Source: Candidatus Sabulitectum sp.
Lineage (GTDB): Bacteria > Fermentibacterota > Fermentibacteria > Fermentibacterales > JCC-6
Length of the DNA: 34,887 bases
Direction: 5' to 3'
Assembly (NCBI GenBank): GCA_029938555.1
Contig: JAOZUR010000013.1
Span: forward strand, 1-34,887
Part shown: one piece after another, positions 1-7,741 of the stretch
Numbering within the stretch: position 1 is the first letter of the stretch
Layout: each line of letters opens with the position of its first letter
The notes under the pieces: model-generated
The model's database searches: none
Told to the model about the DNA's origin: nothing
What the model saw: the letters and a program-made list of their open reading frames with translations, nothing else
Program-made: the position numbers and the translations under genes

Positions 1-345
1 GAGGAAACAGACAGCGATGTACTTAGAGAAATGCTTGGGTATCTGATTGAACAGCATTATGAATGCGGATGTTGATACCATCTGTGGTGCAGGGTATGGA
101 AAGAGGTCTCCCCACCGGACGAACCTAGGAACGGATATCGGTCGCCTAGAGCTCTGCAGAGCAGGGACTCTCGATCTGAATATTCCTAAACTCAGGAAAA
201 GTAGTTACTATCCCAGCTGGTTGCTTGAGTCGAGGAAGCGTTCGGAAAGAGCCATGGTTCAGGTGATAAGTGAAGCCTGGGTGAGTGGAGTCAGCACCAG
301 GAAAATGGATCGTCTTGTCAAAACATTGGGTATTAATGAAACAAC
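1..345 (+). pseudogene. IS256-family (Mutator-type) transposase, N-terminal remnant
   Basis: The translated pieces match the N-terminal part of IS256/Mutator-type transposases: LREMLGYLIEQ, then ADVDTICGAGYGKRSPHRTN, then AGTLDLNIPKLRK, then a stretch ending VSTRKMDRLVKTLGI. They do not lie in one frame. The first piece (1-54) is in frame 1. It continues as IMNADVD only after a one-base shift near 55, which looks like an inserted C. Around 125-165 the expected RNGYRS segment is read in another frame before the original frame returns. Similarity ends near 340 and the DDE catalytic part is absent. The element is therefore a 5' fragment that cannot code for an active enzyme. It begins before the window, and no terminal inverted repeat was found. 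Confidence 0.8.
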
Positions 346-374
346 ACGAGGATTGGATATAGGTAAGAAGATAC

Positions 375-488
375 ATGAACCAAGAATCTCTCAGGTCCAT
401 TGATATCAAAGTACCAGAGAAGACAGAACAGTTAAACGAGATTGAAAAAAATGTGCCTAAATGCGTTGATGTTCATACACCTCATTGA
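375..488 (+). pseudogene. short reading frame, possible relic of a mobile-element gene
   Basis: A 37-residue frame runs from an ATG at 375 to a stop at 486-488, in a different frame from the transposase fragment just upstream. It reads MNQESLRSIDIKVPEKTEQL and then a short tail with PKCVDVH. I do not recognise it. Its place directly after a decayed transposase and its small size suggest another gene remnant, but it could equally be chance. Confidence 0.2.
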
Positions 489-626
489 CGGACGGAGCCA
501 AAGTGATAGAGGGATGGTGATCAGAAATAATAGAAACATTGTGTTGAGGAAAGATTGGCTGTTGTTCATGAAACATCCCTATAGCTGTTGCAGAGAAATC
601 TGCATTCCATTTTGTTGCTTTCTGCA

Positions 627-704
627 GAACGCTTGGCATAACTTGCACAGTTATGACAGTAACCGGTTGGTACACAAGCGACTGCGACAAGTTCATGCCT
701 TTGT
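627..704 (+). repeat. attC-like palindromic repeat, copy A
   Basis: This is the first of two 78-bp direct copies (the other is at 1711-1788). Both start GAACGCTTGGCATAACTTG and end CAAGTTCATGCCTTTGT. The ends are inverted repeats of each other: GGCATAACTTG pairs with CAAGTTCATGCC with one bulged base, and CACAGT continues the stem against ACTGCG. The inner 30 bp differ freely between copies. Conserved ends that pair imperfectly, a variable centre, and GCATAAC/GTT core boxes resemble integron attC sites. The right core reads GTTCATGC rather than GTTATGC, so the match to the GTTRRRY consensus is imperfect. Confidence 0.6.
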
Positions 705-983
705 CATCTTGTGTCTTTTCGTGCTACCTGAGAATGATAATGTTCAATTTCATCAATCACAAGGGCTTGCTCGCTGGTACTATTCGGAATTTGCCTTATT
801 TTATGAATCAGCTAGGGACACCGTTTTAACTTTTTGTTCGGATTCCAAGTTCCCAAAGATAATTATCTTCACAGTTGGCTATAGGCTACCCAGTAGACAA
901 TTGTCGTCATGATTCTTTTTGTATTGAGAATCAGCAGGGCATACCAATTTCATGACGGTTGATATAAGGGGTAAGGATGCGAC

Positions 984-1012
984 TTGCAATTGATTTGGTA
1001 TCACAGTATAGT
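984..1012 (+). promoter_or_regulatory. sigma70-type promoter of hicAB, with possible operator
   Basis: A -35 box TTGCAA (984-989) and a -10 box TATAGT (1007-1012) are separated by 17 bp. The -10 ends 14 bp before the hicA ATG. A short inverted pair, GGTA (997-1000) and TACC (1012-1015), brackets the -10 box and could be where HicB represses its own operon. The operator part is inference. Confidence 0.5.
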
Positions 1013-1026
1013 ACCATGAGGAGATT

Positions 1027-1281
1027 ATGAATAACAAACACAAAAGAACTCTTGCTAAGATTTTTGAAAAGTCTGAGCGTTCTGATATTCCGTGGAAAGA
1101 TATTGAAGCACTCATAATTGCACTGGGTGGCGAAATTACTGAGGGACAGGGTTCCAGAATTCGAATATTTCTTAATGCAAGCAGAGCTGTGTTTCACAGA
1201 CCGCATCCTCGCCGTGTTACAGTGCGAGGAGCAGTAAAATCAATTAGAAGATTCCTACGAGAAGCAGAGGTGAAACAATGA
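1027..1281 (+). CDS. hicA: HicA-family mRNA interferase toxin
   Basis: This 84-residue protein matches the HicA/YcfA toxin family along its length: an N-terminal KHKRTLAKIFE helix, IPWKDIEALIIALGG, then the beta-strand segment with GSRIRI and FHRPHP, and a C-terminal helix. HicA toxins cleave mRNA on ribosomes and are neutralised by HicB. The position held by His in many HicA proteins (GSH) is Arg here (GSR). I recall this as usual in the subfamily with the FHRPHP motif, so the protein need not be inactive. A GAGGAG Shine-Dalgarno precedes the ATG with short spacing. The stop overlaps the hicB start by 4 bp, and the pair has its own promoter. Confidence 0.9.
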   Translation: MNNKHKRTLAKIFEKSERSDIPWKDIEALIIALGGEITEGQGSRIRIFLNASRAVFHRPHPRRVTVRGAVKSIRRFLREAEVKQ

Positions 1282-1604
1282 TGCAGTATAAAGGATATGT
1301 GGGTAATGTTGAATTTGATGACGAGGCAAATATATTTCATGGGGATGTCATTAATCTTCGTGATGTTATCACATTTCAAGGAAAAACGGTTGATGAGCTT
1401 CGTCATGCATTTCAGGAATCAATTGATGATTATCTGGAGTTTTGCGCAGAGCGTGGTGATTCTCCAGAAAAACCATACTCAGGGAAGTTTATGGTTCGCA
1501 TTGAACCTAAATTACACAAGGCAGTAGCGTTGCGTGCAATGTTGATGCATAAGAGTTTAAACGCATGGATACATGATACGCTTGAGACGGCGGTAGGAAA
1601 CTAA
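1278..1604 (+). CDS. hicB: HicB-family antitoxin
   Basis: This 108-residue protein has the two-part layout of HicB antitoxins. The N-terminal half is the partial RNase-H-like fold that binds the toxin (YKGYVGNVEFDDEANIFHG, then a VDELRHAFQESIDDYLEFC helix). The C-terminal half is a DNA-binding segment (KFMVRIEPKLHKAVALRAM, SLNAWIHDTLE) of ribbon-helix-helix type. HicB both blocks HicA and represses the operon. The start could be ATG 1278, which overlaps the hicA stop, or the adjacent ATG 1281. Toxin-first order is usual for hicAB. Confidence 0.92.
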   Translation: MMQYKGYVGNVEFDDEANIFHGDVINLRDVITFQGKTVDELRHAFQESIDDYLEFCAERGDSPEKPYSGKFMVRIEPKLHKAVALRAMLMHKSLNAWIHDTLETAVGN

Positions 1605-1710
1605 GTACTCAACTTTCAGTATTCTCTGGGAAGTAGCTATGATTTACGAAGTATCATCAAGGCATTTGTCTGAAAATATTTGTTAAGTCACCAGGGGCTA
1701 TTAATGAACC

Positions 1711-1788
1711 GAACGCTTGGCATAACTTGCACAATTGTAACCGTAACAAGTAGGCACACAGGCGATTGTGACAAGTTCATGCCTTTGT
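1711..1788 (+). repeat. attC-like palindromic repeat, copy B
   Basis: This second copy of the 78-bp element lies in the same orientation as 627-704, about 100 bp after hicB. The outer arms are identical to copy A. In the inner stem, CACAAT pairs with ATTGTG here, where copy A has CACAGT with ACTGCG. One G-C pair has become A-T on both sides, and the mispair in copy A is resolved. Such paired change points to selection for the folded single strand, as in integron attC sites. Confidence 0.6.
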
Positions 1789-1834
1789 TCCCCGAATATT
1801 TTCTTCACTTATTTGCGAAACTTCCAGTTAGCAA

Positions 1835-2944
1835 TTACAGATTTCTAGGAATAGAAAAGACTACTATTTTAGGGTAATCATCTGGATTAGTTGAATAGCC
1901 ATACCAATTACCTCCATGTGCTTTGTATAGCCATTGTCTTGCATCACTAGGAAGATCTGTTTGAAGTTTTCTAATTAGATTTCCTGTTTCCCCATCATAA
2001 ATACAAAAAACAGGAGATGCTTGGTCACCGTAACCACTATTCACTAACAGATTGCCTTCAGGAGTAATAAAAAGCCCGTGTACTGGTGATCTGAACATAT
2101 CAGGAGTATAGGACATAGAGGATATTGTTGAAGCATCAGGATCAGGTGAGATAGTTAGGAGAGACCCTTGAGAAGCAAGTTCTTCGGATGTTTTTTGACA
2201 AGGTTCATAATTTTCTTCGATTTGATAAAGAGTATCTCCACTCAGAGTAAGGCAGGTTATCAAATAAAGAGCATCCACACCTCTATCACAATAAAAAAAT
2301 CTTTCGTTATGGGGATCAACTGCAAATGCAATTCCAGTTGGCTGACCCTCTCCATGTAAGCTTTCCCGGACGTAGTATTCGTTGATTAGATTACCAGCAT
2401 TATCCAGCAGATAAATAGAATGACCCGAGAACAAATTTGTCGCATCGCTTCTATGAGTTTGTGTATACACGACAAACATGTTTTCTGATGCCTTCTCAGC
2501 AAATAGTGGTACATTGTTAGCCGGTAATCTAAAATTGCCCAAGTAGCTTTCATCCGAATCAAAAGAGTGTATTGCTTGAATTCTCGGATCAACAACAATG
2601 AAACTATTATCATTCTCAAATGCTATAGATGTCGGTGCGGCATATTCACCCGGTCCATTGCCTGATCTACCTATGATTGATTCATACTGTAATTCAGAGT
2701 TAAATTTAACTACTCTACCAGCAAGCATATCAACAACAAACAAATTACCTTCTAAATCAAATTCAATATCAGTAATTGACATGAATGCATTTGTGCTATC
2801 ACCGTCATACACACCAAGTGTATCAAGGTAGAAAATATTGCATGCATGAATACTACATGTGTCTGTATCGTTAGAACTACAACCAAATGCAAAAAATACA
2901 TAGGCAATAATTGAGCAGTAGAGAAGTTTACTTGTAAGTTGCAT
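1835..2944 (-). CDS. six-bladed beta-propeller lipoprotein
   Basis: The frame is open to 3067, but the ATG at 2944 is the likely start. It is preceded by AAGGCG, and the protein then begins MQLTSKLLYCSIIAYVFFAF followed by GCSS, a lipoprotein-type signal peptide with Cys about 22 residues in. The mature part (369 residues in all) has repeats of the NHL / 6-bladed propeller kind: FDLEGNLFVVDMLAGRVVKF, then YESIIGRSGNGPGEYAAPTS and IAFENDNSFIVVD, and later LFITPEGNLLVNSGYG. Proteins like this are surface or periplasmic and common in uncultured FCB-group genomes. Their ligands are mostly unknown. It is a single-gene unit, convergent with hicAB. Confidence 0.75.
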   Translation of the reverse strand: MQLTSKLLYCSIIAYVFFAFGCSSNDTDTCSIHACNIFYLDTLGVYDGDSTNAFMSITDIEFDLEGNLFVVDMLAGRVVKFNSELQYESIIGRSGNGPGEYAAPTSIAFENDNSFIVVDPRIQAIHSFDSDESYLGNFRLPANNVPLFAEKASENMFVVYTQTHRSDATNLFSGHSIYLLDNAGNLINEYYVRESLHGEGQPTGIAFAVDPHNERFFYCDRGVDALYLITCLTLSGDTLYQIEENYEPCQKTSEELASQGSLLTISPDPDASTISSMSYTPDMFRSPVHGLFITPEGNLLVNSGYGDQASPVFCIYDGETGNLIRKLQTDLPSDARQWLYKAHGGNWYGYSTNPDDYPKIVVFSIPRNL

Positions 2945-3392
2945 GTTTCGCCTTATCTGTAAGTTTTTTTCTTGATCTATAGCAGTACGCATCATCAATA
3001 ACGGGGAACAATGATTGTACTGCATCAGGTAAACTAGGTAAAATGCAGGTGAAGTGAATGATGACACATTGGTTGTGGTGTGTCAATGGTTATTGGTTGT
3101 AATAAATAGTAAACACATGTATACATAACATGATGATTCTTGTGGTTTACCTGAGTCGGGTAAACTTGGAGTTTGAGAATGAGCTGAAGAAGAGGCAGAT
3201 TTTTCCTGAGAAAAGCGTAAAGTATTTATTTTCTGAGTCTTGTTGTACTCTTGCTTGCTATCATCTTGGGTGTACTTCACTAAATCGCTCAGGTTAGGAT
3301 TTGTTTTTTTGCATTTTTAGGGTTTTTATGGTTTTGCAAAAGATCACTTTGGTTGCCATTTCCAGCACAGCCTCTGTTTTGCTGTGGCCAAA
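2945..3392. other. intergenic region between the propeller gene and the bio operon
   Basis: No gene is supported. A 65-codon minus-strand frame (3083-3280) has no family resemblance and no Shine-Dalgarno. A 7-bp inverted repeat, GTTTACC (3145-3151) with GGTAAAC (3159-3165), could form a small hairpin. Its sequence echoes BirA half-sites but lacks their TTGTAAACC order, so I do not call it an operator. Confidence 0.4.
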
Positions 3393-3424
3393 TTGTAAAC
3401 CTTGCACAATTCGATGGTTGACAA
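3393..3424 (+). promoter_or_regulatory. BirA operator of the biotin operon
   Basis: TTGTAAACC (3393-3401) and GGTTGACAA (3416-3424) form an inverted repeat with a 14-bp spacer. The known BirA consensus is TTGTAAACC, about 15 bp, then GGTTTACAA. The left half is perfect and the right half has one mismatch. The site lies about 80 bp before the bioC start, so biotin-loaded BirA would be expected to repress the whole operon. A CACAAT (3405-3410) inside the spacer could serve as the -10 box, but no good -35 was found. Confidence 0.85.
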
Positions 3425-3491
3425 TTCACTTTTCCGTGTTCATTTTCCCGGCGCAGCAAGAAAGGGATTAAAAAGAGCTAAAACTTTGTTT

Positions 3492-3497
3492 AGGAGG
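3492..3497 (+). promoter_or_regulatory. Shine-Dalgarno that sets the bioC start
   Basis: A perfect AGGAGG sits 6 bp before the TTG at 3504. This makes that TTG the likely bioC start rather than the TTG at 3402 or ATG at 3414, both of which lie inside the BirA operator. Confidence 0.8.
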
Positions 3498-3503
3498 AAA
3501 AGA

Positions 3504-4304
3504 TTGCAGAGCATATTGATTCCTGAAACAGAGATTGTGCTGTCACAATTCTCGGATGCAGCAGGTGTTTATGACACATATGCAGAACACCACAGATTGA
3601 TTGCTTCAAAACTGCTAAATCTTACTTGCAATTTAAAACCTAAAAGTTTGCTTGAGTTGGGATGTGGAACAGGCATTCTTTCTGAAGGACTGAATTTATT
3701 ATTTCCTGATGCATACAAAGAATTTACTGATGGAGCTTCTGAAATGGTAAAATTTTGCCAAAGTAAGATTCCTTCTTCAAAACTGGTATCACACAATGTA
3801 CTTGATTTTGAAAAAATTGAGGGTAATTCTAAATATGATCTTGTTCTATCCAGCTGTGCATTGCAGTGGGTTCGAGATCCTGATTCATTTATAAGCCAAC
3901 TTCCTTCGCTAATCAATCATGGAGGTTATACAGCCCATGCTATTCCTGTGAAGGGTATGCTTTTTGAGCTGGAAGAAAGTTTTGCAAAAATTGACGGAGA
4001 CTGGAACTCTATTCAATACTTCTCAGGCGAAAAATGGATTGACTTGTTTTACCAGGCTGGTTTCAAAATTGAACAATCTTTCACCGATGATTTCACCGTA
4101 TTCTACAATTCACCTATGGACGTTTTACGGGCAGTTCGTGGTATCGGGGCATCTCTCTCAAACCACCAAGAAGCATCGGTTGTCTCGCCGGTTGTTCTTA
4201 GAAAAGCCTTAAATTACTATAGCTGTAATTTTGGTGACGAGTCTGGAGTGGTCCCAGCAACTTACAAAGTACATTTTGTGGTAACCTCTGGAGGTAACAA
4301 ATGA
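3504..4304 (+). CDS. bioC: malonyl-ACP O-methyltransferase BioC
   Basis: BioC methylates the free carboxyl of malonyl-ACP so that fatty acid synthesis can build the pimeloyl chain of biotin. The 266-residue product (E. coli BioC is 251) starts with FSDAAGVYDTYAEHH, the usual BioC opening. The SAM-binding motif LLELGCGTGILSEGL follows, then YDLVLSSCALQWVRDP, the class I methyltransferase post-motif region typical of BioC. The frame is open back to 3402. However, the added 34 residues are basic and unlike the family, and the TTG at 3504 has an ideal AGGAGG. It overlaps bioD by 4 bp and heads the operon under the BirA site. Confidence 0.88.
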   Translation: MQSILIPETEIVLSQFSDAAGVYDTYAEHHRLIASKLLNLTCNLKPKSLLELGCGTGILSEGLNLLFPDAYKEFTDGASEMVKFCQSKIPSSKLVSHNVLDFEKIEGNSKYDLVLSSCALQWVRDPDSFISQLPSLINHGGYTAHAIPVKGMLFELEESFAKIDGDWNSIQYFSGEKWIDLFYQAGFKIEQSFTDDFTVFYNSPMDVLRAVRGIGASLSNHQEASVVSPVVLRKALNYYSCNFGDESGVVPATYKVHFVVTSGGNK

Positions 4305-5002
4305 AATCACTGTTCATCACAGGTACTGATACAGATGCCGGAAAAACATTTGTAACTGCTGGAATTGTCAGTGGTTTTGTAAATCAAGGTGTTAATGCAG
4401 TTGCGGCAAAGCCCGTCCAGACAGGTTGCGTTAACGGTATTGCAGAAGATCTTGAGTTCGCACTAAAGACCGCTTGTCTTTCATTCACTGAACCTATTTT
4501 GAAAGAATTGTGCCCTCTACGATTTGAGCCTGCATGCTCTCCCCATCTTGCTGCTGAACTTGCTGATTATTCGATTTCTCTTCCCAGTATGATATCTAAT
4601 CTGCTAAATCTTCAAACTGATTTTGAATGTGTTGTTGCCGAAGGTGCAGGGGGAATCATGGTTCCTCTGGGCAATAAAAAATTAATGCTTGATCTTATGG
4701 TTGAACTGGTTTGGCCAGTTGTTCTGGTTTCTTCTGACAAATTAGGTACCATAAACCATACACTTCTTTCTATTTCAGCTTTAAGGCAAGCAGGACTTGA
4801 TATTGCAGGCGTAGTTATCAATCATACATCTCCCCCGTCCTCTCTGATAAGCAAAAGCAATACAGTAGCAATACAGGAGTACGGTGACGTTGAAATACTA
4901 GGAGAAATCCCATTCTCACCTGAAGCTTTTCCACACCAGTCTTTTGTTTCGATTTGCAACAAGCTGAAAGGAATTTTGTCTTATGAATTTCAGGGAAACT
5001 GA
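4301..5002 (+). CDS. bioD: dethiobiotin synthetase BioD
   Basis: BioD closes the ureido ring of biotin: 7,8-diaminopelargonic acid, CO2 and ATP give dethiobiotin. The protein has 233 residues, a normal length. It shows the P-loop GTDTDAGKTF near residue 8, the AKPVQTG segment near residue 40 whose Lys is catalytic, and VVAEGAGGIMVPL near residue 110. These are the BioD hallmarks within the SIMIBI NTPase fold. It starts within the bioC stop (ATGA overlap) and runs 20 bp into bioA, so translation is likely coupled. Confidence 0.95.
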   Translation: MKSLFITGTDTDAGKTFVTAGIVSGFVNQGVNAVAAKPVQTGCVNGIAEDLEFALKTACLSFTEPILKELCPLRFEPACSPHLAAELADYSISLPSMISNLLNLQTDFECVVAEGAGGIMVPLGNKKLMLDLMVELVWPVVLVSSDKLGTINHTLLSISALRQAGLDIAGVVINHTSPPSSLISKSNTVAIQEYGDVEILGEIPFSPEAFPHQSFVSICNKLKGILSYEFQGN

Positions 5003-6293
5003 TCTTTTACATCTGTGGCATCCGTATACTGATACTAACAAATTTGAACAAATTGACTTCCCCATTATACAAAGCGCAAGCGGTGTTCGACTTAAGGATT
5101 CAAATGGTAAAGAATACCTGGACGGAATCAGTTCATGGTGGTGCGTTAACCTTGGTCATAGCCACAAACATGTTGTAAACTCGATTGTGCAGCAATCAGT
5201 TAGCTTACAACACAGCATTACAGGCGGAATGTCACATACCGCTGTAATTGAACTGTCTGAGAAGCTTTCACAAGTAACTCCCGGAGACCTGAATCGGGTT
5301 TATTATGCATCCGATGGTGCCAGTGGTATTGAAGCAGCATTGAGGATGGTTATTCAATACTGGTGGAATTTAGGGCAAAGTGAAAAGAAGAATATCATAT
5401 CACTTTCCGGTGCATATCACGGAGATACCATGGGTACTGTGGGGCTTGGTTTTTTACCAAAATTCCATAAACCAATTGAACATGTGGTGAATAGATCATT
5501 ACAGATTCCTGCTCCAATTTGCTTCCACTGCGCTGACTCAGAGAATTGCACTTTGCAGTGTTTTAAAGATGCTGAACAGATTCTTACAAAACATTCTAAA
5601 ACAACTGCTGCTGTGATCATTGAACCTGTCTGTCAGGGTGCTGCTGGAATTCGTATTTATCCGCCAGAATATGTGACCAAATTACGAAAACTATGCACAG
5701 AACTAGATATACTTTTAATACTGGACGAGATTGCAGTTGGATTTGGAAGAACAGGTAAAATGTTTGCGTCAGATCTGGCAGAAATCCAACCGGACCTGAT
5801 GGTTGTGGGAAAATCCCTTACAGCAGGTTACCTGCCCATGAGTGCTGTAATAACCACTGAAGAATTTTTTGATAGTTTTCGTTCCATCCCCGGGCAAGAT
5901 CGAACTTTTTACCACGGGCATACTTTTTCCGGAAACCCCATTGCAGCTGCGGCGGCAATTGCAGCTCTTGAAGTTTTTGAAAAGGAAAACATTATAGAAC
6001 AAAGCAAAATACCTGCGAATCTTCTAAAAAGCGGTTTTGAAGCATTTAGTGAAAAACCAGGGGTACACAAAACAAAAACTCTCGGATGTATGAGCTCTCT
6101 CGAAATCTCAGAGCAGGCAGGTGGTGCTAAAGCAACAGAAAAAATGGCTATTCTTGCCCTTAAAGAAGGTCTAATAATAAGGCCACTGGGGCCTATTGTT
6201 TATCTTTGGCCTCCCCTTGTTACAAACAAGTCGGAAATGAAAGAAATGCTTAGTATATTCGACTATTGTTTAGACTGCTGTATTTCCGTTTAA
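4983..6293 (+). CDS. bioA: adenosylmethionine-8-amino-7-oxononanoate transaminase BioA
   Basis: BioA is the PLP enzyme that moves an amino group from SAM to KAPA, giving DAPA, the substrate of BioD. The 436-residue protein has LWHPYTD at the N-terminus and DGISSWWCVNLGH, the BioA substrate-site signature. It also has YHGDTMGTVG, LILDEIAVGFGRTGKMFAS, and GKSLTAGYLPMSA with the Schiff-base Lys at residue 277 (Lys274 in E. coli). A small Cys cluster (CFHC, then C and C) occurs around residues 180-195, in the place where several BioA proteins have one. It overlaps bioD by 20 bp. Confidence 0.95.
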   Translation: MNFRETDLLHLWHPYTDTNKFEQIDFPIIQSASGVRLKDSNGKEYLDGISSWWCVNLGHSHKHVVNSIVQQSVSLQHSITGGMSHTAVIELSEKLSQVTPGDLNRVYYASDGASGIEAALRMVIQYWWNLGQSEKKNIISLSGAYHGDTMGTVGLGFLPKFHKPIEHVVNRSLQIPAPICFHCADSENCTLQCFKDAEQILTKHSKTTAAVIIEPVCQGAAGIRIYPPEYVTKLRKLCTELDILLILDEIAVGFGRTGKMFASDLAEIQPDLMVVGKSLTAGYLPMSAVITTEEFFDSFRSIPGQDRTFYHGHTFSGNPIAAAAAIAALEVFEKENIIEQSKIPANLLKSGFEAFSEKPGVHKTKTLGCMSSLEISEQAGGAKATEKMAILALKEGLIIRPLGPIVYLWPPLVTNKSEMKEMLSIFDYCLDCCISV

Positions 6294-6309
6294 TTGTCAG
6301 GAGAAACTG

Positions 6310-6945
6310 GTGCTAAAAGAAAACTACTGGGATTCAATAGATTTAGAAGGGCTTGGTACCGAAAAGATTCACGATCTTAATGTATCAGGGTCTGTTTTGC
6401 TGATTATGGATATGCAGAACTTTTTTCTTTCTCCAGAATCTCATGCTTTTGTACCCTCCTCTCCAGGGCTCATTCCAGTTATTATGGATCTTGTTTTTAG
6501 CTTTGAGCAACAGGGTTTACCTGTTATTTACACAAGGCACTTAAATACTCTGGAAAATGCAAAAAACATGGGGTTATGGTGGCGAGATGTTATAACCGAA
6601 GACAAAACTCTCAGCGAAATACACAGCTCTTTTGATACTTCTAATTCCACAGTTATCAATAAGTCTCAATATGATGCTTTCTACAAAACTGATTTACAGA
6701 GTATTCTTGAAACACTTGGTACCACAACTGTGATTATTACAGGTGTTATGACCAATCTCTGCTGTGAAACTACTGCAAGATCTGCATTTGTAAAAGGGTT
6801 TAATGTACTAATGCCAGTTGATGGTACAGCCACTGTTAACAGTGAATTGCACAGGGCAACTACCATAAATTTATCACATGGTTTTACTAAACCTGTAAGT
6901 GTTGCGTCCATCAAAAAAAGTATTATGAGTTTGTGTGAATACTGA
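6310..6945 (+). CDS. isochorismatase-like cysteine hydrolase in the bio operon
   Basis: This 211-residue protein is of the isochorismatase / cysteine hydrolase superfamily, which includes nicotinamidases, carbamoyl-sarcosine amidases and isochorismatases. The Asp-Lys-Cys triad is visible: Asp34 in LLIMDMQN, Lys118 in VINKSQYDAF, and Cys151 in GVMTNLCCETTARSAF. The exact substrate cannot be read from sequence. GTG 6310 is the start, with AGGAGA 5 bp upstream. It lies 16 bp after bioA and overlaps the next gene by 11 bp, so it belongs to the biotin transcription unit. No standard biotin step uses this family. It might remove an amide or act on a side product, which is inference. Confidence 0.85.
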   Translation: MLKENYWDSIDLEGLGTEKIHDLNVSGSVLLIMDMQNFFLSPESHAFVPSSPGLIPVIMDLVFSFEQQGLPVIYTRHLNTLENAKNMGLWWRDVITEDKTLSEIHSSFDTSNSTVINKSQYDAFYKTDLQSILETLGTTTVIITGVMTNLCCETTARSAFVKGFNVLMPVDGTATVNSELHRATTINLSHGFTKPVSVASIKKSIMSLCEY

Positions 6946-7741
6946 AAAAATTATCATTATCGGTGCTGGACCTGCCGGTCTTGCAGCTGCCCAGCAGTTA
7001 AAACTATATGGAATTGACCCACTGGTTATAGAGAGTGATCAGCCTGGCGGGTTGCTGCTAAATGCCAACTCTGTAATTAATTATCCCGGCGTTCTTCAGG
7101 GCATTTCAGGAAAAGAATTAGTGAAAATGTTTCCATTACCTAAACAACTTATAATTGCTGAAGTAACATCTATTTACAAAGAATCTTCATTTTATGTAAT
7201 CAATTCAGCTAGGGGTACTTTGAAAACTAGTACAGTTATAGTCGCTTCAGGAACAACTCCAACTAAAATAAAACTTCAACGAATTCCAGAAAACAGAATT
7301 CACTATGAGGTCAAAAATTTGAACGAAATAAGTGGAAAAACTGTGGCAATCATCGGTGGTGGTGATGCAGCTTTAGATTACGCCATGACTCTTAGCAAAA
7401 AAAACATTGTGAATGTTTATGCCCGTGGCGATTTTTCAAAAGTCGTTACCCACTTAATGGAAAAAGTTCAGACAGTTAAAAACATCACACTTCACCCTGG
7501 AAAACTTCCTGAAAATCAGGTTTTTTTAGAGGACTTAATAATCGTAGCCATTGGAAGAAAAGCCAGACTAGATTTCATTTCAGAAAAACTGTTATCTTCG
7601 CCACCTAAGGATGGTTCATTTCATCTATGTGGTGACTGTAAAAACGGTATTTATCGTCAGACTGCTATAGCAGTAGGCAATGGAGTAGAAGCTGCTATGA
7701 AAACAGCTGAATATCTGAGAAAAGTGGAGACCTATAAATGA
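6935..7741 (+). CDS. thioredoxin-reductase-like FAD/NAD(P) oxidoreductase without CxxC
   Basis: This 268-residue flavoprotein has two dinucleotide folds: IIIIGAGPAGLAAAQQL at the N-terminus for FAD, and VAIIGGGDAALDYA near residue 138 for NAD(P)H. The C-terminal FHLCGDCKNGIYRQTAIAVG is the thioredoxin reductase FAD-tail motif. It is about 40 residues shorter than thioredoxin reductase and lacks the CxxC redox disulfide in the NAD(P) domain, so it should not reduce thioredoxin. Related short proteins reduce ferredoxin or act as NAD(P)H oxidases. It may supply electrons to the radical SAM protein encoded next, with which it overlaps by 4 bp. That role is inference. The start is GTG 6935 inside the previous gene. 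Confidence 0.85.
   Translation: MNTEKIIIIGAGPAGLAAAQQLKLYGIDPLVIESDQPGGLLLNANSVINYPGVLQGISGKELVKMFPLPKQLIIAEVTSIYKESSFYVINSARGTLKTSTVIVASGTTPTKIKLQRIPENRIHYEVKNLNEISGKTVAIIGGGDAALDYAMTLSKKNIVNVYARGDFSKVVTHLMEKVQTVKNITLHPGKLPENQVFLEDLIIVAIGRKARLDFISEKLLSSPPKDGSFHLCGDCKNGIYRQTAIAVGNGVEAAMKTAEYLRKVETYK

Larger units (their letters stand above)
489..1026. other. gene-poor stretch between the transposase relic and hicA
   Basis: No convincing gene is present. The 156-codon open frame at 442-912 has no Shine-Dalgarno sequence and a composition unlike a protein. It also reads straight through the palindromic repeat at 627-704. What the stretch does hold is the first attC-like repeat and, at its right end, the hicA promoter. 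Confidence 0.5.

Noticed and set aside
442-912. 156-codon open frame between the transposase relic and hicA
   Set aside because: No Shine-Dalgarno, no family resemblance, and it reads through the palindromic repeat at 627-704.
1680-1877. 65-codon frame after hicB
   Set aside because: It is mostly the second copy of the palindromic repeat, and it runs into the end of the propeller gene.
3083-3280. 65-codon minus-strand frame before the bio operon
   Set aside because: Low-complexity Ser/Gln composition, no start signal, no recognisable domain.
3402-3503. 34-residue N-terminal extension of BioC
   Set aside because: It would start inside the BirA operator, is unlike other BioC N-termini, and a better start with AGGAGG exists at 3504.
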